DNA of 64,000 bases from Deinococcus seoulensis (GCF_014648115.1 NZ_BMQM01000001.1:186001-250000), one strand, 5' to 3'. Numbered from the stretch's first letter, positions 29,640 through 40,158 are shown. The notes: generated by a model from the sequence alone, not told the origin. Program-made: numbers and translations.

Positions 29640-30542
29640 TCAGACGCTCAGTTGCACGATCAGGCGTTCGAGGGCCACTCCGGGGTCCAGGCCGCGTTTC
29701 ATGGCGAGGTCGGCGGCCAGGATGCGTTCCAGGTGCGTGCGGATCCTGGCTTCGTTCAGGCGGCGGGCGACTTCCAGGGCTTTCTTGGCGGGGTAGGGTT
29801 TCACGCCGAGTTTCTGCGCGGCGACGGCGTCGGTCACGCGGCCTTCCTGCTGTTGCAGTCCGACGCAGCGGGCCACGAGGCTGTACTGCCAGACGACGGC
29901 GCCCATCATCTTGAAGGGGTCCTCGCCGGAGGCCAGCAGGCGGCGCAGTTGCGTGACGGCCTCGCCGGGGCGGCCGGCGGTGGCGGCGCCCAGCATGGCG
30001 AAACTGTCGCCCGGCGGTTCGCGGCCCACGACGCGTTGTACGGTCTCGCGGGTGAACGGGCCGTCCAGCAGCGCGAGTTTGTTCAGTTCTCCGGCAATGC
30101 CTGCGAGGTCCGCGCCGAACACCTCGGCGAGGTAGGCGCTGGCGTCCCGGTCGAGGTTCAGCTTCTGTTTCTTGCAGCGTTGCACGACCCAGCCGGTCAC
30201 GTCGCCGGGTCGGCTGGGGGCGGGGGAGGGCACGATCTCGCCGCGCGCCTCGTACACCTTGACGCGCGTGGCGGGCGGACTTTCATCCAGGATGGCGACC
30301 GTGACGGCGGCCGAGGCCAGCAGTTCCAGCAGGGCCTTGTCGGGTTTCACGCCCGCAAAGTCCACGATCACGCCGCCGTCCCCGAACAGGCCGGGGCTCA
30401 GGTGCGGGCTCAGGGTGTCGGGCGTCACGTCGTCCCCGGCCAGCCGGGGCAGGTCGCGGGCGTTCAGGCCGCGTGCGCGCAGGGTGTCACGCAGGGTCTC
30501 GTCGGCCAGGAAGTGGTTACCGGTGAACGCGATCAGGCTCAC
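29640..30542 (-). CDS. holA: DNA polymerase III delta subunit
   Basis: A 300-aa clamp-loader delta subunit. The N-terminal AAA-like domain lacks a P-loop, as expected, with IAFTGNHFLADETLR at the start. The middle has LNLDRDASAYLAEVFGADLAGIAGELNKLAL, a typical delta segment, and the C-terminal collar helices include EDPFKMMGAVVWQYSLVARC. It opens the beta clamp during loading. Starts at GTG 30542, overlapping the stop of the kinase gene upstream, so its translation is coupled to the kinase. Confidence 0.93.
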   Translation of the reverse strand: MSLIAFTGNHFLADETLRDTLRARGLNARDLPRLAGDDVTPDTLSPHLSPGLFGDGGVIVDFAGVKPDKALLELLASAAVTVAILDESPPATRVKVYEARGEIVPSPAPSRPGDVTGWVVQRCKKQKLNLDRDASAYLAEVFGADLAGIAGELNKLALLDGPFTRETVQRVVGREPPGDSFAMLGAATAGRPGEAVTQLRRLLASGEDPFKMMGAVVWQYSLVARCVGLQQQEGRVTDAVAAQKLGVKPYPAKKALEVARRLNEARIRTHLERILAADLAMKRGLDPGVALERLIVQLSV

Positions 30543-31417
30543 GCGGGGGTGTCCGTGGCGGGAGCGGCAGCGGCGTCCGGTGTGGGCAGCGGCAGCGGCG
30601 GCAGGTTCAGTTCCAGTCGCGCCGAGGTCAGGTGATGTTGCATCTCGGCGGCACTCAGCGGGCGCTGGGCGCGGTCACGGGACAGCGCCGAACGCATCAG
30701 CGGGTGCAGGGGCTCCGGGCCGGGCAGTTCCGCGCGGCGGTCACGGATGCCTGCCAGCCAGCCCAGCGCGTCCTCGTACGGGGGGTGTCCGGCCAGGCAG
30801 TCGAACAGCAGCACGCCCACCGAGTACAGGTCGCTGCGCGGGTCGCCGCGCACCCCCAGGAACTGCTCGGGGGCCATGAAGTGCGGGGTGCCCATGCGGG
30901 TGCCGCTGTGAATGTCCAGCGGCAGTGCCCGCGAGTGGCTCATGCCGAAGTCGATCAGGCGCACGTTGTTCCAGCGGGGCTGACCGCCCAGCAGCATCAC
31001 GTTCTCGGGTTTCAGGTCGTGGTGCGTGACGCCCTGCGCGTGCAGGTACGTCACGGCGCACAGCACGCCGCTGGCGACCTCGGTGGCCTGCTGTTCGTCC
31101 AGCGGGCCGCGTTCCAGGCGTTCGCGTAGCGTGCCGCCCTCCACGAACGGGAAGATCAGTTGCGTGGGCGTGATCGCCAGCGGCGACACGATCAGCGGGT
31201 GGCGCAGGCTGGCGGCCACGCGGCCCTCATGCTGAAAGCGGGCCAGCGAGTCCGGGTCGTCGGCTGCCAGGGTCTTCACGAACACCGGCTGCCCGCACCA
31301 CTCGGCGGATTCGCTGTACACGCCGGGCTGCTCGGCCAGCGGGGCGCGGTTGCTCAGGGGTTGGGTGGTCTGGAATTCCTGCATGAAGCTCACTGGCGTT
31401 AAGTCTTTCACATTCAC
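30539..31417 (-). CDS. Hanks-type serine/threonine protein kinase (cytoplasmic)
   Basis: A 292-aa kinase that is nearly all kinase domain. The ATP lysine is Lys48 (VFVKTL), followed by a Glu-containing helix, the catalytic loop HHDLKPENVML with Asp134 and Asn139, DFG at Asp156 (LIDFGMSHS), and the APE motif in FMAPEQFLG. The HRD arginine is replaced by His (HHD), so it is a non-RD kinase. The glycine-rich loop is weak (QPGVYSESAEW). There is no membrane helix or sensor domain. The start is ATG 31417 with AGGTG just upstream; an internal ATG at residue 12 is possible. It is coupled to holA. Confidence 0.9.
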   Translation of the reverse strand: MNVKDLTPVSFMQEFQTTQPLSNRAPLAEQPGVYSESAEWCGQPVFVKTLAADDPDSLARFQHEGRVAASLRHPLIVSPLAITPTQLIFPFVEGGTLRERLERGPLDEQQATEVASGVLCAVTYLHAQGVTHHDLKPENVMLLGGQPRWNNVRLIDFGMSHSRALPLDIHSGTRMGTPHFMAPEQFLGVRGDPRSDLYSVGVLLFDCLAGHPPYEDALGWLAGIRDRRAELPGPEPLHPLMRSALSRDRAQRPLSAAEMQHHLTSARLELNLPPLPLPTPDAAAAPATDTPA

Positions 31418-31513
31418 CTGCCGGTATGGCGCCGCGTCACACAGTTGCCCGGCCCGGCGCGGCCCGCACGGCTCCGGGCGTCCTGCCAGGTGGGCGGCGT
31501 ATCAGAAGGAGTC

Positions 31514-31589
31514 ATACGGAATCCGATTGAATGGGCTGCAAAGCCGGTTCGATCCGAGCAAAGCGAGTGGGAACAGACGGAATCCGTAT
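31514..31589 (+). repeat. dispersed element copy F (76 bp, internal deletion)
   Basis: It keeps both ends (atacggaatccg and cggaatccgtat) and the first hairpin, but the whole second hairpin is missing. It lies between the kinase and the hydrolase gene. Confidence 0.9.
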
Positions 31590-31609
31590 CCGTGTCGGCG
31601 GAGTATGGC

Positions 31610-32572
31610 TCAGGGTCGTTCGGCCGTCTCGCCCGGCCCGGCACCTCGCAGCGGCAGCGTGGCCAGCCGGTCGAAGAAGTTCACCAGCCGCTGCGCCACG
31701 GCGGGCGAGAAGCGGTTCCCGCCCAGGTGCGGGCCGCTCAGCGGAATGAACTCGCTGACACCCTGCTGCGCGTGCCCCAGCAGCCGGTCGGTGTTCAGGC
31801 TGGCCTTCACGGTCGTGTCGTCCAGGCTGTTCACGATGAACAGGGGCATGGGCGGCGCGGCCAGCACCTTCACCATGGGGTTCAGGTCAGGGATGGGCCG
31901 CGCGTCCGGTCGGTAAGCCGTGTTGATCTCGCTCCGGCGCACCAGGTCCGACCCCCAGGCGCGGTCCAGGTCCACCCACGCGTCGATCAGGGCCACGCCC
32001 GACACCTGGTACGGCGAGCCGGGCAGGGCGCTGCGCAGCGCCATCAGGCCGCCCATGCTCAGGCCCAGCGCGTACGTGCGGCCGTTCCAGTGGAAGCGGC
32101 GCGTGGCGGTCGCGTGCGCCACGCCCACGGTACTCAGGGCGCTGGGGCTGCCCCACGTGACCGGCCCGCCGTCACTGGACAGCAGTACCGCGTAGTTCGC
32201 GCGGAGCAGTGCCTCTATGAGCGTGCCGACCTGCGGACTGTCCCGCAACCGCTCGGCCGTCTGCGCGCGCGGATGGGACACCACCACGAGCGGGCACGCG
32301 CGTTCCGGGCAGCCCGCCGGGGCCTGCAGATACGAGGGCCGCGCGCCGCCCAGCGACACCCACTCGCCGGGCCGCACCCACGCGCCGGGCATGGTTTCGG
32401 TGGCCGTGCGGGGCGGCGTGGCCGGGATGGGCGGGCGGTTCGGGGCGGGTGGCAGGGTGCCCAGCACCTGCGTGGCGGCGCGCGGCGCGGTCTGAGGTGC
32501 GGCGGCGGCCGCGGACGCGACCGGGGTCAGGCCGAACGAAAGCAGAGACAGGAACAGAGCGGAGACCTTCAC
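31610..32572 (-). CDS. exported alpha/beta-hydrolase-like protein
   Basis: A 320-aa protein. The signal peptide (residues 1-22, ending VASAAAAAP) is followed by a Pro/Thr-rich linker. The hydrolase fold shows LVVVSHPRAQ, the nucleophile elbow GLSMGGLMALR with the Ser, an acid in FIVNSLDDTTV and the catalytic His in LSGPHLGGNRF, in the right order and spacing. The substrate is unknown; a PHB depolymerase-like or serine-esterase role is possible. The start is GTG 32572, supported by a TACAGT hexamer 8 nt upstream. Confidence 0.82.
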   Translation of the reverse strand: MKVSALFLSLLSFGLTPVASAAAAAPQTAPRAATQVLGTLPPAPNRPPIPATPPRTATETMPGAWVRPGEWVSLGGARPSYLQAPAGCPERACPLVVVSHPRAQTAERLRDSPQVGTLIEALLRANYAVLLSSDGGPVTWGSPSALSTVGVAHATATRRFHWNGRTYALGLSMGGLMALRSALPGSPYQVSGVALIDAWVDLDRAWGSDLVRRSEINTAYRPDARPIPDLNPMVKVLAAPPMPLFIVNSLDDTTVKASLNTDRLLGHAQQGVSEFIPLSGPHLGGNRFSPAVAQRLVNFFDRLATLPLRGAGPGETAERP

Positions 32573-32580
32573 AGAGCGTG

Positions 32581-32586
32581 ACTGTA
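32581..32586 (-). promoter_or_regulatory. -10 element TACAGT of the hydrolase gene
   Basis: TACAGT on the minus strand is 8 nt before the GTG at 32572. Confidence 0.5.
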
Positions 32587-32663
32587 GCGCGTCCGACCCA
32601 CCCGAATCTGACTCGAACCCGAAGCTGACCTGAACGAACCGGCCTGAACGAACCGGCCGGGCG

Positions 32664-33839
32664 TCAGCGGCCGAACAGCAGGGTACTGACGCGGCCGAGC
32701 GGTCCCTTCAGCAGCAGGCGGCCCAGCAGGGCGGGCAGCAGCAGCGCGGTCAGGGCGTACGCGGCCGACAGGAGCGCCACGTCCAGGCTGGTGCCGGCGG
32801 GCGCGTGGCGGCGTTCCAGCCATTGCAGCAGCGCCGGGTGCAGCAGGTAGATCTGCAGGCTGACGGTCCCCAGCACGGCCAGTCCCCTGCGGAGGCGCAG
32901 GCGGCTGCCCTGAAGCCACTGCGCCAGCCCCAGCAGCGTCACGGCCATCAGGGTCGTGAAGGCCCACGTGGCCGCGTTGTACTCCAGCGGCGCGACGGGC
33001 GTGCCGCGCACGAACGACATGGCCGCCGGGAGGTACCACGCAAAAGAGGCCAGCAGCAGCGGCAGGATCACGACCCGGCGCCTGCGCCACCACGCCGGGA
33101 ACTCGTCCAGGCGCGCGCCGACCGCCATGCCCACCAGGACCGGCAGCAGGTACCACAGCACCGTGCTGGCCGGGAACGGCAGCTGCAACTCGCTGCGGTT
33201 CAGGAAGTACGCGCCCATCTGCACGGCCGCGCCGACCAGCAGCGTCAGCGAGATGCTGGGTTTCAGGCGCGCCAGCGGCAGCAGCAGCGGAATCAGCACG
33301 TACACCTGCAATGCCACCAGCAGGAAATACAGGTGGTAACTGGCCTTGCCGTACAGCAGGTACAGCGTGACCTTGTCCGGGTCGGTCAGCGTGGAGGCTG
33401 GACGCTGCCCGGTCCACACGTACCACAGCATGTACAGCCCGCTCCACAGCAGGTACGGCCACGCGCCGCGCGTCAGGCGCCGCGAGAAGTACCGGCCCGG
33501 CGCGAAGCGTTTCAGGAGACTGCGGGTCAACACGACCGCCGACAGGAACACGAACGCCGGAACCGCGAAGTGCAGCGTCCGGTTGATCAGCGCCACCAGT
33601 TCGTGCATCTGCGAGCCGGGAGTCAGGTGCCGCAGCGCCATGCCCGACGCGTGGTGCAGCACCACCTCGATGATCGTGAGGCCCCGGAACACGTCGATAC
33701 TCGTGAGCGGCGCGGCCCGCTTCGCCTCGGACGGCGGCGCGGCCTGCTCCGCCGGAAGGCTGGGGGAGGGCAGGGACGGTGCAGATTCGGACTGAGCCGG
33801 AACAGCAGGAATGGAGGATGGGGGAACGGACTCAGGCAT
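32664..33839 (-). CDS. acyltransferase 3 family membrane protein
   Basis: A 391-aa integral membrane protein. About 45 Pro/Ser/Ala-rich residues precede LTSIDVFRGLTIIEVVLHHA, the family start with the active-site region His, then FAVPAFVFLSAVVLTRSLLKR and RRLTRGAWPYLLWSGLY. About ten transmembrane segments follow, ending with SLQIYLLHPALLQWLERR. These proteins acylate sugars or lipids from the membrane (OafA-like). The acceptor is unknown. The nearest -10 candidate (TACGGT, 33850-33855) is 10 nt upstream. It stands between a hydrolase gene and tyrA, both on the same strand. Confidence 0.88.
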   Translation of the reverse strand: MPESVPPSSIPAVPAQSESAPSLPSPSLPAEQAAPPSEAKRAAPLTSIDVFRGLTIIEVVLHHASGMALRHLTPGSQMHELVALINRTLHFAVPAFVFLSAVVLTRSLLKRFAPGRYFSRRLTRGAWPYLLWSGLYMLWYVWTGQRPASTLTDPDKVTLYLLYGKASYHLYFLLVALQVYVLIPLLLPLARLKPSISLTLLVGAAVQMGAYFLNRSELQLPFPASTVLWYLLPVLVGMAVGARLDEFPAWWRRRRVVILPLLLASFAWYLPAAMSFVRGTPVAPLEYNAATWAFTTLMAVTLLGLAQWLQGSRLRLRRGLAVLGTVSLQIYLLHPALLQWLERRHAPAGTSLDVALLSAAYALTALLLPALLGRLLLKGPLGRVSTLLFGR

Positions 33840-33920
33840 GAACCCCCCTACCGTACCGCATCCCCCCCAGCGGACACCCCCGCCGGACCACCCGCGCCGG
33901 ACCACATGTGTTCTCGGCGT

Positions 33921-35033
<1,113 letters not shown>

Positions 35034-35040
35034 GACGGCG

Positions 35041-35046
35041 AGGCTA
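35041..35046 (-). promoter_or_regulatory. -10 element TAGCCT of tyrA
   Basis: TAGCCT is 7 nt before ATG 35033 on the minus strand. Confidence 0.55.
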
Positions 35047-35165
35047 CCACGCCCCCGCGCGCCACCCGGCCGGGGCGTCTGAACACGTCAGGGCGCGCGG
35101 GTGAGGGGTGCAGGGGCCGCGCAGGGCCGGCTCCGTTCACGGCGCACGCGCACGCCTCCCCCTGC

Positions 35166-35171
35166 TAGATT
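35166..35171 (+). promoter_or_regulatory. -10 element TAGATT of the TauE/SafE gene
   Basis: TAGATT is 6 nt before GTG 35178. Confidence 0.6.
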
Positions 35172-35177
35172 CCGCTG

Positions 35178-35930
<753 letters not shown>

Positions 35931-36056
35931 TTCCTGGCCCGGGTGGGCGGCACACCCGTCGGGCATGGCGCCACCGCCAGCGCCGCTGCCACCGCTGCTG
36001 CCCTAACCGTGCCTGCGCTTCCGGTGTGCAGCGGCGCGGCGCGGCAGAATACGCCC

Positions 36057-36605
36057 ATGACGAATCCCAGTGGAACGCAGCAGGCCATCCTCGCCGGAGG
36101 GTGCTTCTGGTGCACCGAGGCGGTCCTGAAGGACGTGCGCGGCGTGCAGAAGATCGAGAGCGGCTACATCGGCGGGCACACCCCCAACCCCGACTACCGC
36201 AGCGTGTGCAGCGGCACCACCGGGCACGCCGAGGCGGTCCGCGTGACCTTCGACCCGGCGCAGGTGGACTTCCGGGACCTGCTGGGCCTGTTCTTCGCCA
36301 CGCACGACCCCACCAGCCTCAACCGGCAGGGCGCCGACACCGGCACGCAGTACCGCAGCGCCGTGTTCCCCCTGACGCCCGAACAGGACACCCAGACGCG
36401 CGAGGTGATCGCAGACCTGACCGCGCAGGCCGCGTTCGACCGGCCCATCGTGACCACCATCGAGCCCGCCACCGAGTTCCACGTGGCCGAGGACTACCAC
36501 CAGGACTACTACGCGAACAACCCGCGCCAGCCGTACTGCGTGGCCGTCATCGCCCCGAAGGTCGCCAAACTCCGCACCTACTACGCCGACCGCCTGAAAG
36601 GCTGA
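36057..36605 (+). CDS. msrA: peptide-methionine (S)-S-oxide reductase MsrA
   Basis: A 182-aa enzyme repairing methionine-S-sulfoxide in proteins. The catalytic Cys16 is in [36 protein letters not shown] and TQYRSAVF follow in the usual order, and the C-terminus has [12 protein letters not shown]. Cysteines at 16 and 19 lie in the GCFWC motif and another is in RSVCSG. The start ATG at 36057 is the first that does not extend the conserved N-terminus; caga at and acgccc upstream is only a weak -10. It fits the oxidative-repair set in the window (osmC, bcp). Confidence 0.95.
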   Translation: MTNPSGTQQAILAGGCFWCTEAVLKDVRGVQKIESGYIGGHTPNPDYRSVCSGTTGHAEAVRVTFDPAQVDFRDLLGLFFATHDPTSLNRQGADTGTQYRSAVFPLTPEQDTQTREVIADLTAQAAFDRPIVTTIEPATEFHVAEDYHQDYYANNPRQPYCVAVIAPKVAKLRTYYADRLKG

Positions 36606-36614
36606 ACTGAATCC

Positions 36615-36648
36615 GGGGCCGCCCTGTCCAGCCGGGCGGGGCGGCCCC
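36615..36648. terminator. hairpin terminator between msrA and the MOSC gene
   Basis: Perfect 10-bp G/C inverted repeat (arms 36615-36624 and 36639-36648) in a convergent spacer. Confidence 0.7.
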
Positions 36649-36717
36649 TGCCGTGCGTGTGTTCCGGGCAGGTGGCCTTCGCCGCAGATGGCGGTCGGCC
36701 CACTTCCGACTGTCTTC

Positions 36718-37422
36718 CTACTCGCGTTTCTCCAGTTTCGACAGCCGTTTCAGCAGGTCCGCGCGGCTGCGTTCGGCCAGCGGGTACTCCAGCAGGCCGC
36801 GCAGGTCGTCCGGCGTGACCGGCTGCCCCCGGAAGGTGCCGTGCAGGTCCAGGTCGAACAGGTCCCCGATGCTGGGCGCGCCGTCCAGCGTGGCGGGGGC
36901 CAGGGTGATCGGGTCGCCCGCCTGCACCGTTCCGGGCTGAAGCACGCGCGCGTACAGGCCGGGCCGCCGTGCCTGCGCGAACCGCCGCGCGAAGGTCAGG
37001 TCGCCCAGGTGCGCGGCCAGCGTGGCGCAGGGAATGCGGGGCGCCGTGACCTCCAGGATCACGTCGTCCGGCCCGGCGCCCAGGTGCAGGCGGTCTCCCA
37101 CCCGGAAGTCCGCGCTGCCCGTCCCGCCCACCGTGAAGTTCTCGCCGAACAGGCCGGGCCTCACCGCCAGTCCCTGCGCGGCCCACCAGTCGTAATCGGC
37201 GCTGGTGTACAGGTACGCCGCCTGCCCCGGCCCGCCGTGATGCCGGGTGTTCAGGACGTGATCGCCGTCCAGTCCCAGCGTGCCCACCGGTACGGGTCCG
37301 ACCACCGGGCGCTTGTCGATGCCGCTGCGAGCGGCGCGCGCCCCGACCTTCAGTGGCGCCGCCTGCCCGACGTTCACGTGCTGAAGGTGCGTCATCCGGG
37401 GCGGCGGGGGCTGGGTGGTCAT
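36718..37422 (-). CDS. MOSC domain protein (YiiM-like)
   Basis: A 234-aa protein with a MOSC core: VPVGTLGLDGDHVLNTRHHGGPGQAAYLY is the YiiM-type N-terminal region, then PGLFGENFTVGG, VGDRLHLG and ITAPRIPC-like (VTAPRIPCATLAAHL) with the conserved Cys. It ends with a helical tail. Proteins of this group bind molybdenum cofactor-type sulfur carriers and reduce N-hydroxylated compounds; the activity here is inferred. The start ATG at 37422 lies 6 nt after the -10. Confidence 0.9.
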   Translation of the reverse strand: MTTQPPPPRMTHLQHVNVGQAAPLKVGARAARSGIDKRPVVGPVPVGTLGLDGDHVLNTRHHGGPGQAAYLYTSADYDWWAAQGLAVRPGLFGENFTVGGTGSADFRVGDRLHLGAGPDDVILEVTAPRIPCATLAAHLGDLTFARRFAQARRPGLYARVLQPGTVQAGDPITLAPATLDGAPSIGDLFDLDLHGTFRGQPVTPDDLRGLLEYPLAERSRADLLKRLSKLEKRE

Positions 37423-37428
37423 GCCCGC

Positions 37429-37434
37429 AGGGTA
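37429..37434 (-). promoter_or_regulatory. -10 element TACCCT of the MOSC gene
   Basis: TACCCT is 6 nt before ATG 37422 on the minus strand. Confidence 0.55.
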
Positions 37435-37512
37435 CGGCATGGGCCGGGCCGGTTGGTGGGCTGGTGACCTTCGCCCTCGTCTGCGGCGCGGCGGTGTGAT
37501 GGAATAAGGGTT

Positions 37513-37986
37513 GTGAGTTCGAAGCCCCGCCCCTCCCGTACCGACCCTCCCGCACGGCCGGGTCCGTCCCCGTTGCCTGCCCCCGATGCAGCGCTGGCGC
37601 AGGCGGGCCGCGTGCCGACCCTGGCGGTCCTGATGGCCCTGCTGATGACCAGCGCCACGCCGTTCCTGGCTGGCCTGTTGCAGGGTCAGACGCAGCACCT
37701 GGGCCGCAACGTGCTGTACACCTGCCTGACCGTGTTCCTGCTGGGCATGGTGTGGCGCGGCAGCGTGTGGGCGTGGCGCCTGACCGTGAGTTTCTCGATG
37801 GTGGCGGGCCTGCTGGTGTTCATCGTGGGCATGCTGGCGGGCGCGGCCGCGTGGCAGGGCTGGCTGGTCAGCGGGGCGGGACTGGTGTACCTGCTGCTGG
37901 GCACGGCGCTGGTGGGCACGGCGTCCATCCGGGCGTTCCTGGATACCCGCTGGGCGGCCCGCAGCCGGGCGCGGGGGCGCGCGTGA
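37513..37986 (+). CDS. small membrane protein of unknown function
   Basis: I do not recognise this 157-aa protein. A Pro/Ser/Arg-rich N-terminus (about 35 residues) is followed by four hydrophobic segments: about residues 38-57, 67-83, 95-113 and 118-138. The C-terminus is Arg-rich. It starts at GTG 37513, and its TGA overlaps the GTG of the RNHCP gene, so the two are coupled and may act together. Confidence 0.75.
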   Translation: MSSKPRPSRTDPPARPGPSPLPAPDAALAQAGRVPTLAVLMALLMTSATPFLAGLLQGQTQHLGRNVLYTCLTVFLLGMVWRGSVWAWRLTVSFSMVAGLLVFIVGMLAGAAAWQGWLVSGAGLVYLLLGTALVGTASIRAFLDTRWAARSRARGRA

Positions 37987-38324
37987 GCGGGCGGCGGTTC
38001 ACGGTCGTCGGCACGAACAACTCGTTCACCTGCGGGCACTGCGGCGCACAGGTCGAGCCGCTCCGGAACGGCAGCGTACGCAACCACTGCCCCGAGTGCC
38101 TGCACAGCCGTCACGTGGACGTGCTGCCCGGCGACCGCGCCTGCACCTGCCACGGCATCATGGAACCCGTCGCGGTCGATCAGAGCGGCAAGAAAGGCTG
38201 GATGATCACGCACCGCTGCCAGAAGTGCGGCTTCGAGGGCCGCAACCGCGCCGCGACCGACGATCCCGCGCAACCCGACAGCTGGGACGCCCTGATCGCC
38301 GTCAGCGCCCGCAGGCGCGACTGA
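37983..38324 (+). CDS. RNHCP domain protein (zinc-ribbon-like)
   Basis: A 113-aa protein with the domain signature NGSVRNHCPECLHSRHVDV. Two zinc-binding pairs are suggested: FTCGHCGAQ at the N-terminus with HCPEC, and ACTCHG with RCQKCGF at the C-terminus. RNHCP proteins are conserved but of unknown function; a nucleic-acid-binding role is often suggested from the zinc ribbon. The GTG overlaps the stop of the small membrane-protein gene. The stop TGA shares its last base with dispersed repeat copy G. Confidence 0.88.
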   Translation: MSGRRFTVVGTNNSFTCGHCGAQVEPLRNGSVRNHCPECLHSRHVDVLPGDRACTCHGIMEPVAVDQSGKKGWMITHRCQKCGFEGRNRAATDDPAQPDSWDALIAVSARRRD

Positions 38325-38390
38325 TACGGACTCGGATTGAATGGGCTGCAAAGCCCGTTTGGTCCGAGCGGACGCGAGTGGAATCCGTAT
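38324..38390 (+). repeat. dispersed element copy G (67 bp, internal deletion)
   Basis: It runs atacggactcgg to gaatccgtat with the first hairpin only. Its first base is the A of the preceding TGA stop codon. Confidence 0.9.
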
Positions 38391-38415
38391 GGTCCCGGCC
38401 CCCCCGGCGCTGCCC

Positions 38416-38901
38416 TCAGCCCAGGCGGGGCGGCATGCGCACGATGGTCAGCATGTACTGCCCGAGTGCCTGGATCGCCTCGTAGAAGCGGCCGAACTCG
38501 ACGGGTTTCACCACGTAGCTGGCCGCGAACGCCTGGTACGAGCGCAGGATGTCCTCCTCGGCCTGACTGGTGGTCAGCATGATCACGGGGATGGTCATGA
38601 GGTCGGGGTCGCGTTTGAGTTCCTGCAGGAATTCCAGGCCGTTCATGCGGGGCATGTTGATGTCCAGCAGGATCACGTCCGGGCGCGGAATGCGCTGGGG
38701 GGCGGGCAGGCCGTCTGCCGGGAGGGTGCCGCGCAGCAGTTCCAGGCCTTCCACGCCGTCACGGGCGACGTGCAGGTTGTTCAGCACGCCGGCTTCCGCG
38801 AACGCTTCGCGGGTCAGGACGATGTCGGGTTCGCTGTCCTCGACCAGCAGGATCTCGATGGGGGTCGGCGGGAGGAGGTGTGGGCTGTGGGCTATGGGCA
38901 T
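38416..38901 (-). CDS. single-domain response regulator (Rcp1-like)
   Basis: A 161-aa receiver domain alone, without an output domain. The acidic pocket is in ILLVEDSEPD, the phospho-acceptor Asp in VILLDINMPRMNG, the switch Thr in VIMLTTSQ, and Lys in SYVVKPVEF. The insert between helix 2 and strand 3 (GTLPADGLPAPQRIPRP) and the ending resemble Rcp1, the partner of phytochrome-type kinases. It may accept phosphate from kinases such as the one at 6544, which is an inference. The start is ATG 38901 with AAGGAA upstream. Confidence 0.92.
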   Translation of the reverse strand: MPIAHSPHLLPPTPIEILLVEDSEPDIVLTREAFAEAGVLNNLHVARDGVEGLELLRGTLPADGLPAPQRIPRPDVILLDINMPRMNGLEFLQELKRDPDLMTIPVIMLTTSQAEEDILRSYQAFAASYVVKPVEFGRFYEAIQALGQYMLTIVRMPPRLG

Positions 38902-39059
38902 GGCGGGTTCCTTGGGACGGCGGGGTGCGCGGGTCGCTCTGGGAGCGTGGGGTGTGGGGGTGGCGGGCGGCGCCGCGTATGGGTCAAGTCTGACAGTTGC
39001 TGGTGTGCGCTGCCGTCAGCTGGACTTTACGCAGCCGCCACGCAGCCTTGATGCTCCCT

Positions 39060-39083
39060 TGACCAATACTGTACTGCTGGTCA
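39060..39083. promoter_or_regulatory. possible operator with dyad symmetry (tgacca...tggtca)
   Basis: A 6-bp inverted repeat with a 12-nt centre in the 228-nt spacer between the divergent response regulator and DinB genes. Weak evidence. Confidence 0.25.
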
Positions 39084-39117
39084 GTTGTGGTGGGTAGGGT
39101 GGTGCGTGCGGGTGCGC

Positions 39118-39123
39118 TAGCCT
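39118..39123 (+). promoter_or_regulatory. -10 element TAGCCT of the dinB-like gene
   Basis: TAGCCT is 6 nt before ATG 39130. Confidence 0.6.
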
Positions 39124-39129
39124 CCGGGC

Positions 39130-39570
39130 ATGACTGACCCCCACCCGACCCTGCTGCAACTGTCCCTGCTGGGCGGCGCGTCGTTCCGTGAGGTCACGCA
39201 GTTGCTGGGCGACCTGAGCTGGGCCGAGGCCAGCGCCCCGCACGCCGGGCTGCCCCGCACCCTGGCCGACGTGATCTGGCACCTGAGCGTCACGCAGCGC
39301 GCCAGCCTGAACATCGCCTCCGGACGCGCGGACGGCTGGCCCGACGACCTGAACGTCTGGCCCCCGGCGCCACTGACCGAACCTGATTTCACGGCGGCCC
39401 TGGCGGACCTACTGGCCGGACTGCCCGAGGCGCAGGCCCTGGCCCGCGATCCCAGCAGCCGCGCCCGCGACGTGCTGACCGATCTGGCCGTGCACAGCGC
39501 GTACCACTGGGGGCAGGTGGCCCTGCTGCGCCGCCTGACCGGCACGCTGCCTGCCGGGGCGGGCGCGTGA
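39130..39570 (+). CDS. DinB family protein
   Basis: A 146-aa four-helix-bundle protein of the DinB/YfiT superfamily. Metal-binding histidines are visible in VIWHLSVTQRASL and HSAYHWGQVALLRR, the usual His-x-x-x-His pair at the last helix. Members are thiol transferases or metal-dependent hydrolases. Deinococcus genomes carry many DinB genes, some induced by damage. No damage-response palindrome is visible upstream. The stop overlaps the GTG of the next gene. Confidence 0.88.
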   Translation: MTDPHPTLLQLSLLGGASFREVTQLLGDLSWAEASAPHAGLPRTLADVIWHLSVTQRASLNIASGRADGWPDDLNVWPPAPLTEPDFTAALADLLAGLPEAQALARDPSSRARDVLTDLAVHSAYHWGQVALLRRLTGTLPAGAGA

Positions 39571-40139
39571 GCGTGTTCGTGGGCTCGCTGAACCCCGGCA
39601 AGGTTCAGCCGGTGCAGGAGGTCTTCACGGCCCTGGCGGCCGACCTGGGCCTGCGCTCACCGCTGTCCGTGCAGGGCGTGAGCGTGCCCAGCGGCGTGCC
39701 GGACCAGCCGCTGGGGGTGGAGGAAACGGCGCTGGGCGCGACCAACCGCGCCTCCGCTGCGCTGGCACAGCCCGGCGCGCTGTGGGGCGTGGGCCTGGAG
39801 GGCGGCGTGCGCCTGGATGAAGGGGGCAGGGGCTGGCTGTTCGGCGTGGTGGCCGTGGCGCACGCGTCGGGCGTGAACGTGGGCCGCACGGCGGAGCTGC
39901 CGGTCCCGCCTGCCATCCTGCCCGGCGTGCTGGCGGGCCGGGAACTCGGGACGCTGATGGATGAACTGCTGGGCACCCGTGACCTCAAGCGCGGCGTGGG
40001 CACGGTCGGGGCGCTGACGGGCGGCCTCGTGACCCGCCCGGACGTGTGGCGGCAGGCGCTGGCACTCACGCTGGCCCCGTTCCTGCACCCGCACCTGTAC
40101 CCGGACGGGCCGTCGTCGGGGCTGTCCCCGCACGGGTAA
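39567..40139 (+). CDS. DUF84 inosine/xanthosine triphosphatase (YjjX-like)
   Basis: A 190-aa protein with the ITPase-like fold of the DUF84/YjjX group. It starts FVGSLNPGKVQPVQEVF, has SGVPDQPLGVEETALGATNRA, WGVGLEGGVRLD, then ELGTLMDELLGTRDLKRGVGTVGALTGGLVTR. It probably hydrolyses ITP and XTP to clean the nucleotide pool. The GTG at 39567 overlaps the DinB stop, so the two are coupled. Confidence 0.9.
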   Translation: MSVFVGSLNPGKVQPVQEVFTALAADLGLRSPLSVQGVSVPSGVPDQPLGVEETALGATNRASAALAQPGALWGVGLEGGVRLDEGGRGWLFGVVAVAHASGVNVGRTAELPVPPAILPGVLAGRELGTLMDELLGTRDLKRGVGTVGALTGGLVTRPDVWRQALALTLAPFLHPHLYPDGPSSGLSPHG

Positions 40140-40158
40140 ACGCTGCACCCGGCCCACA

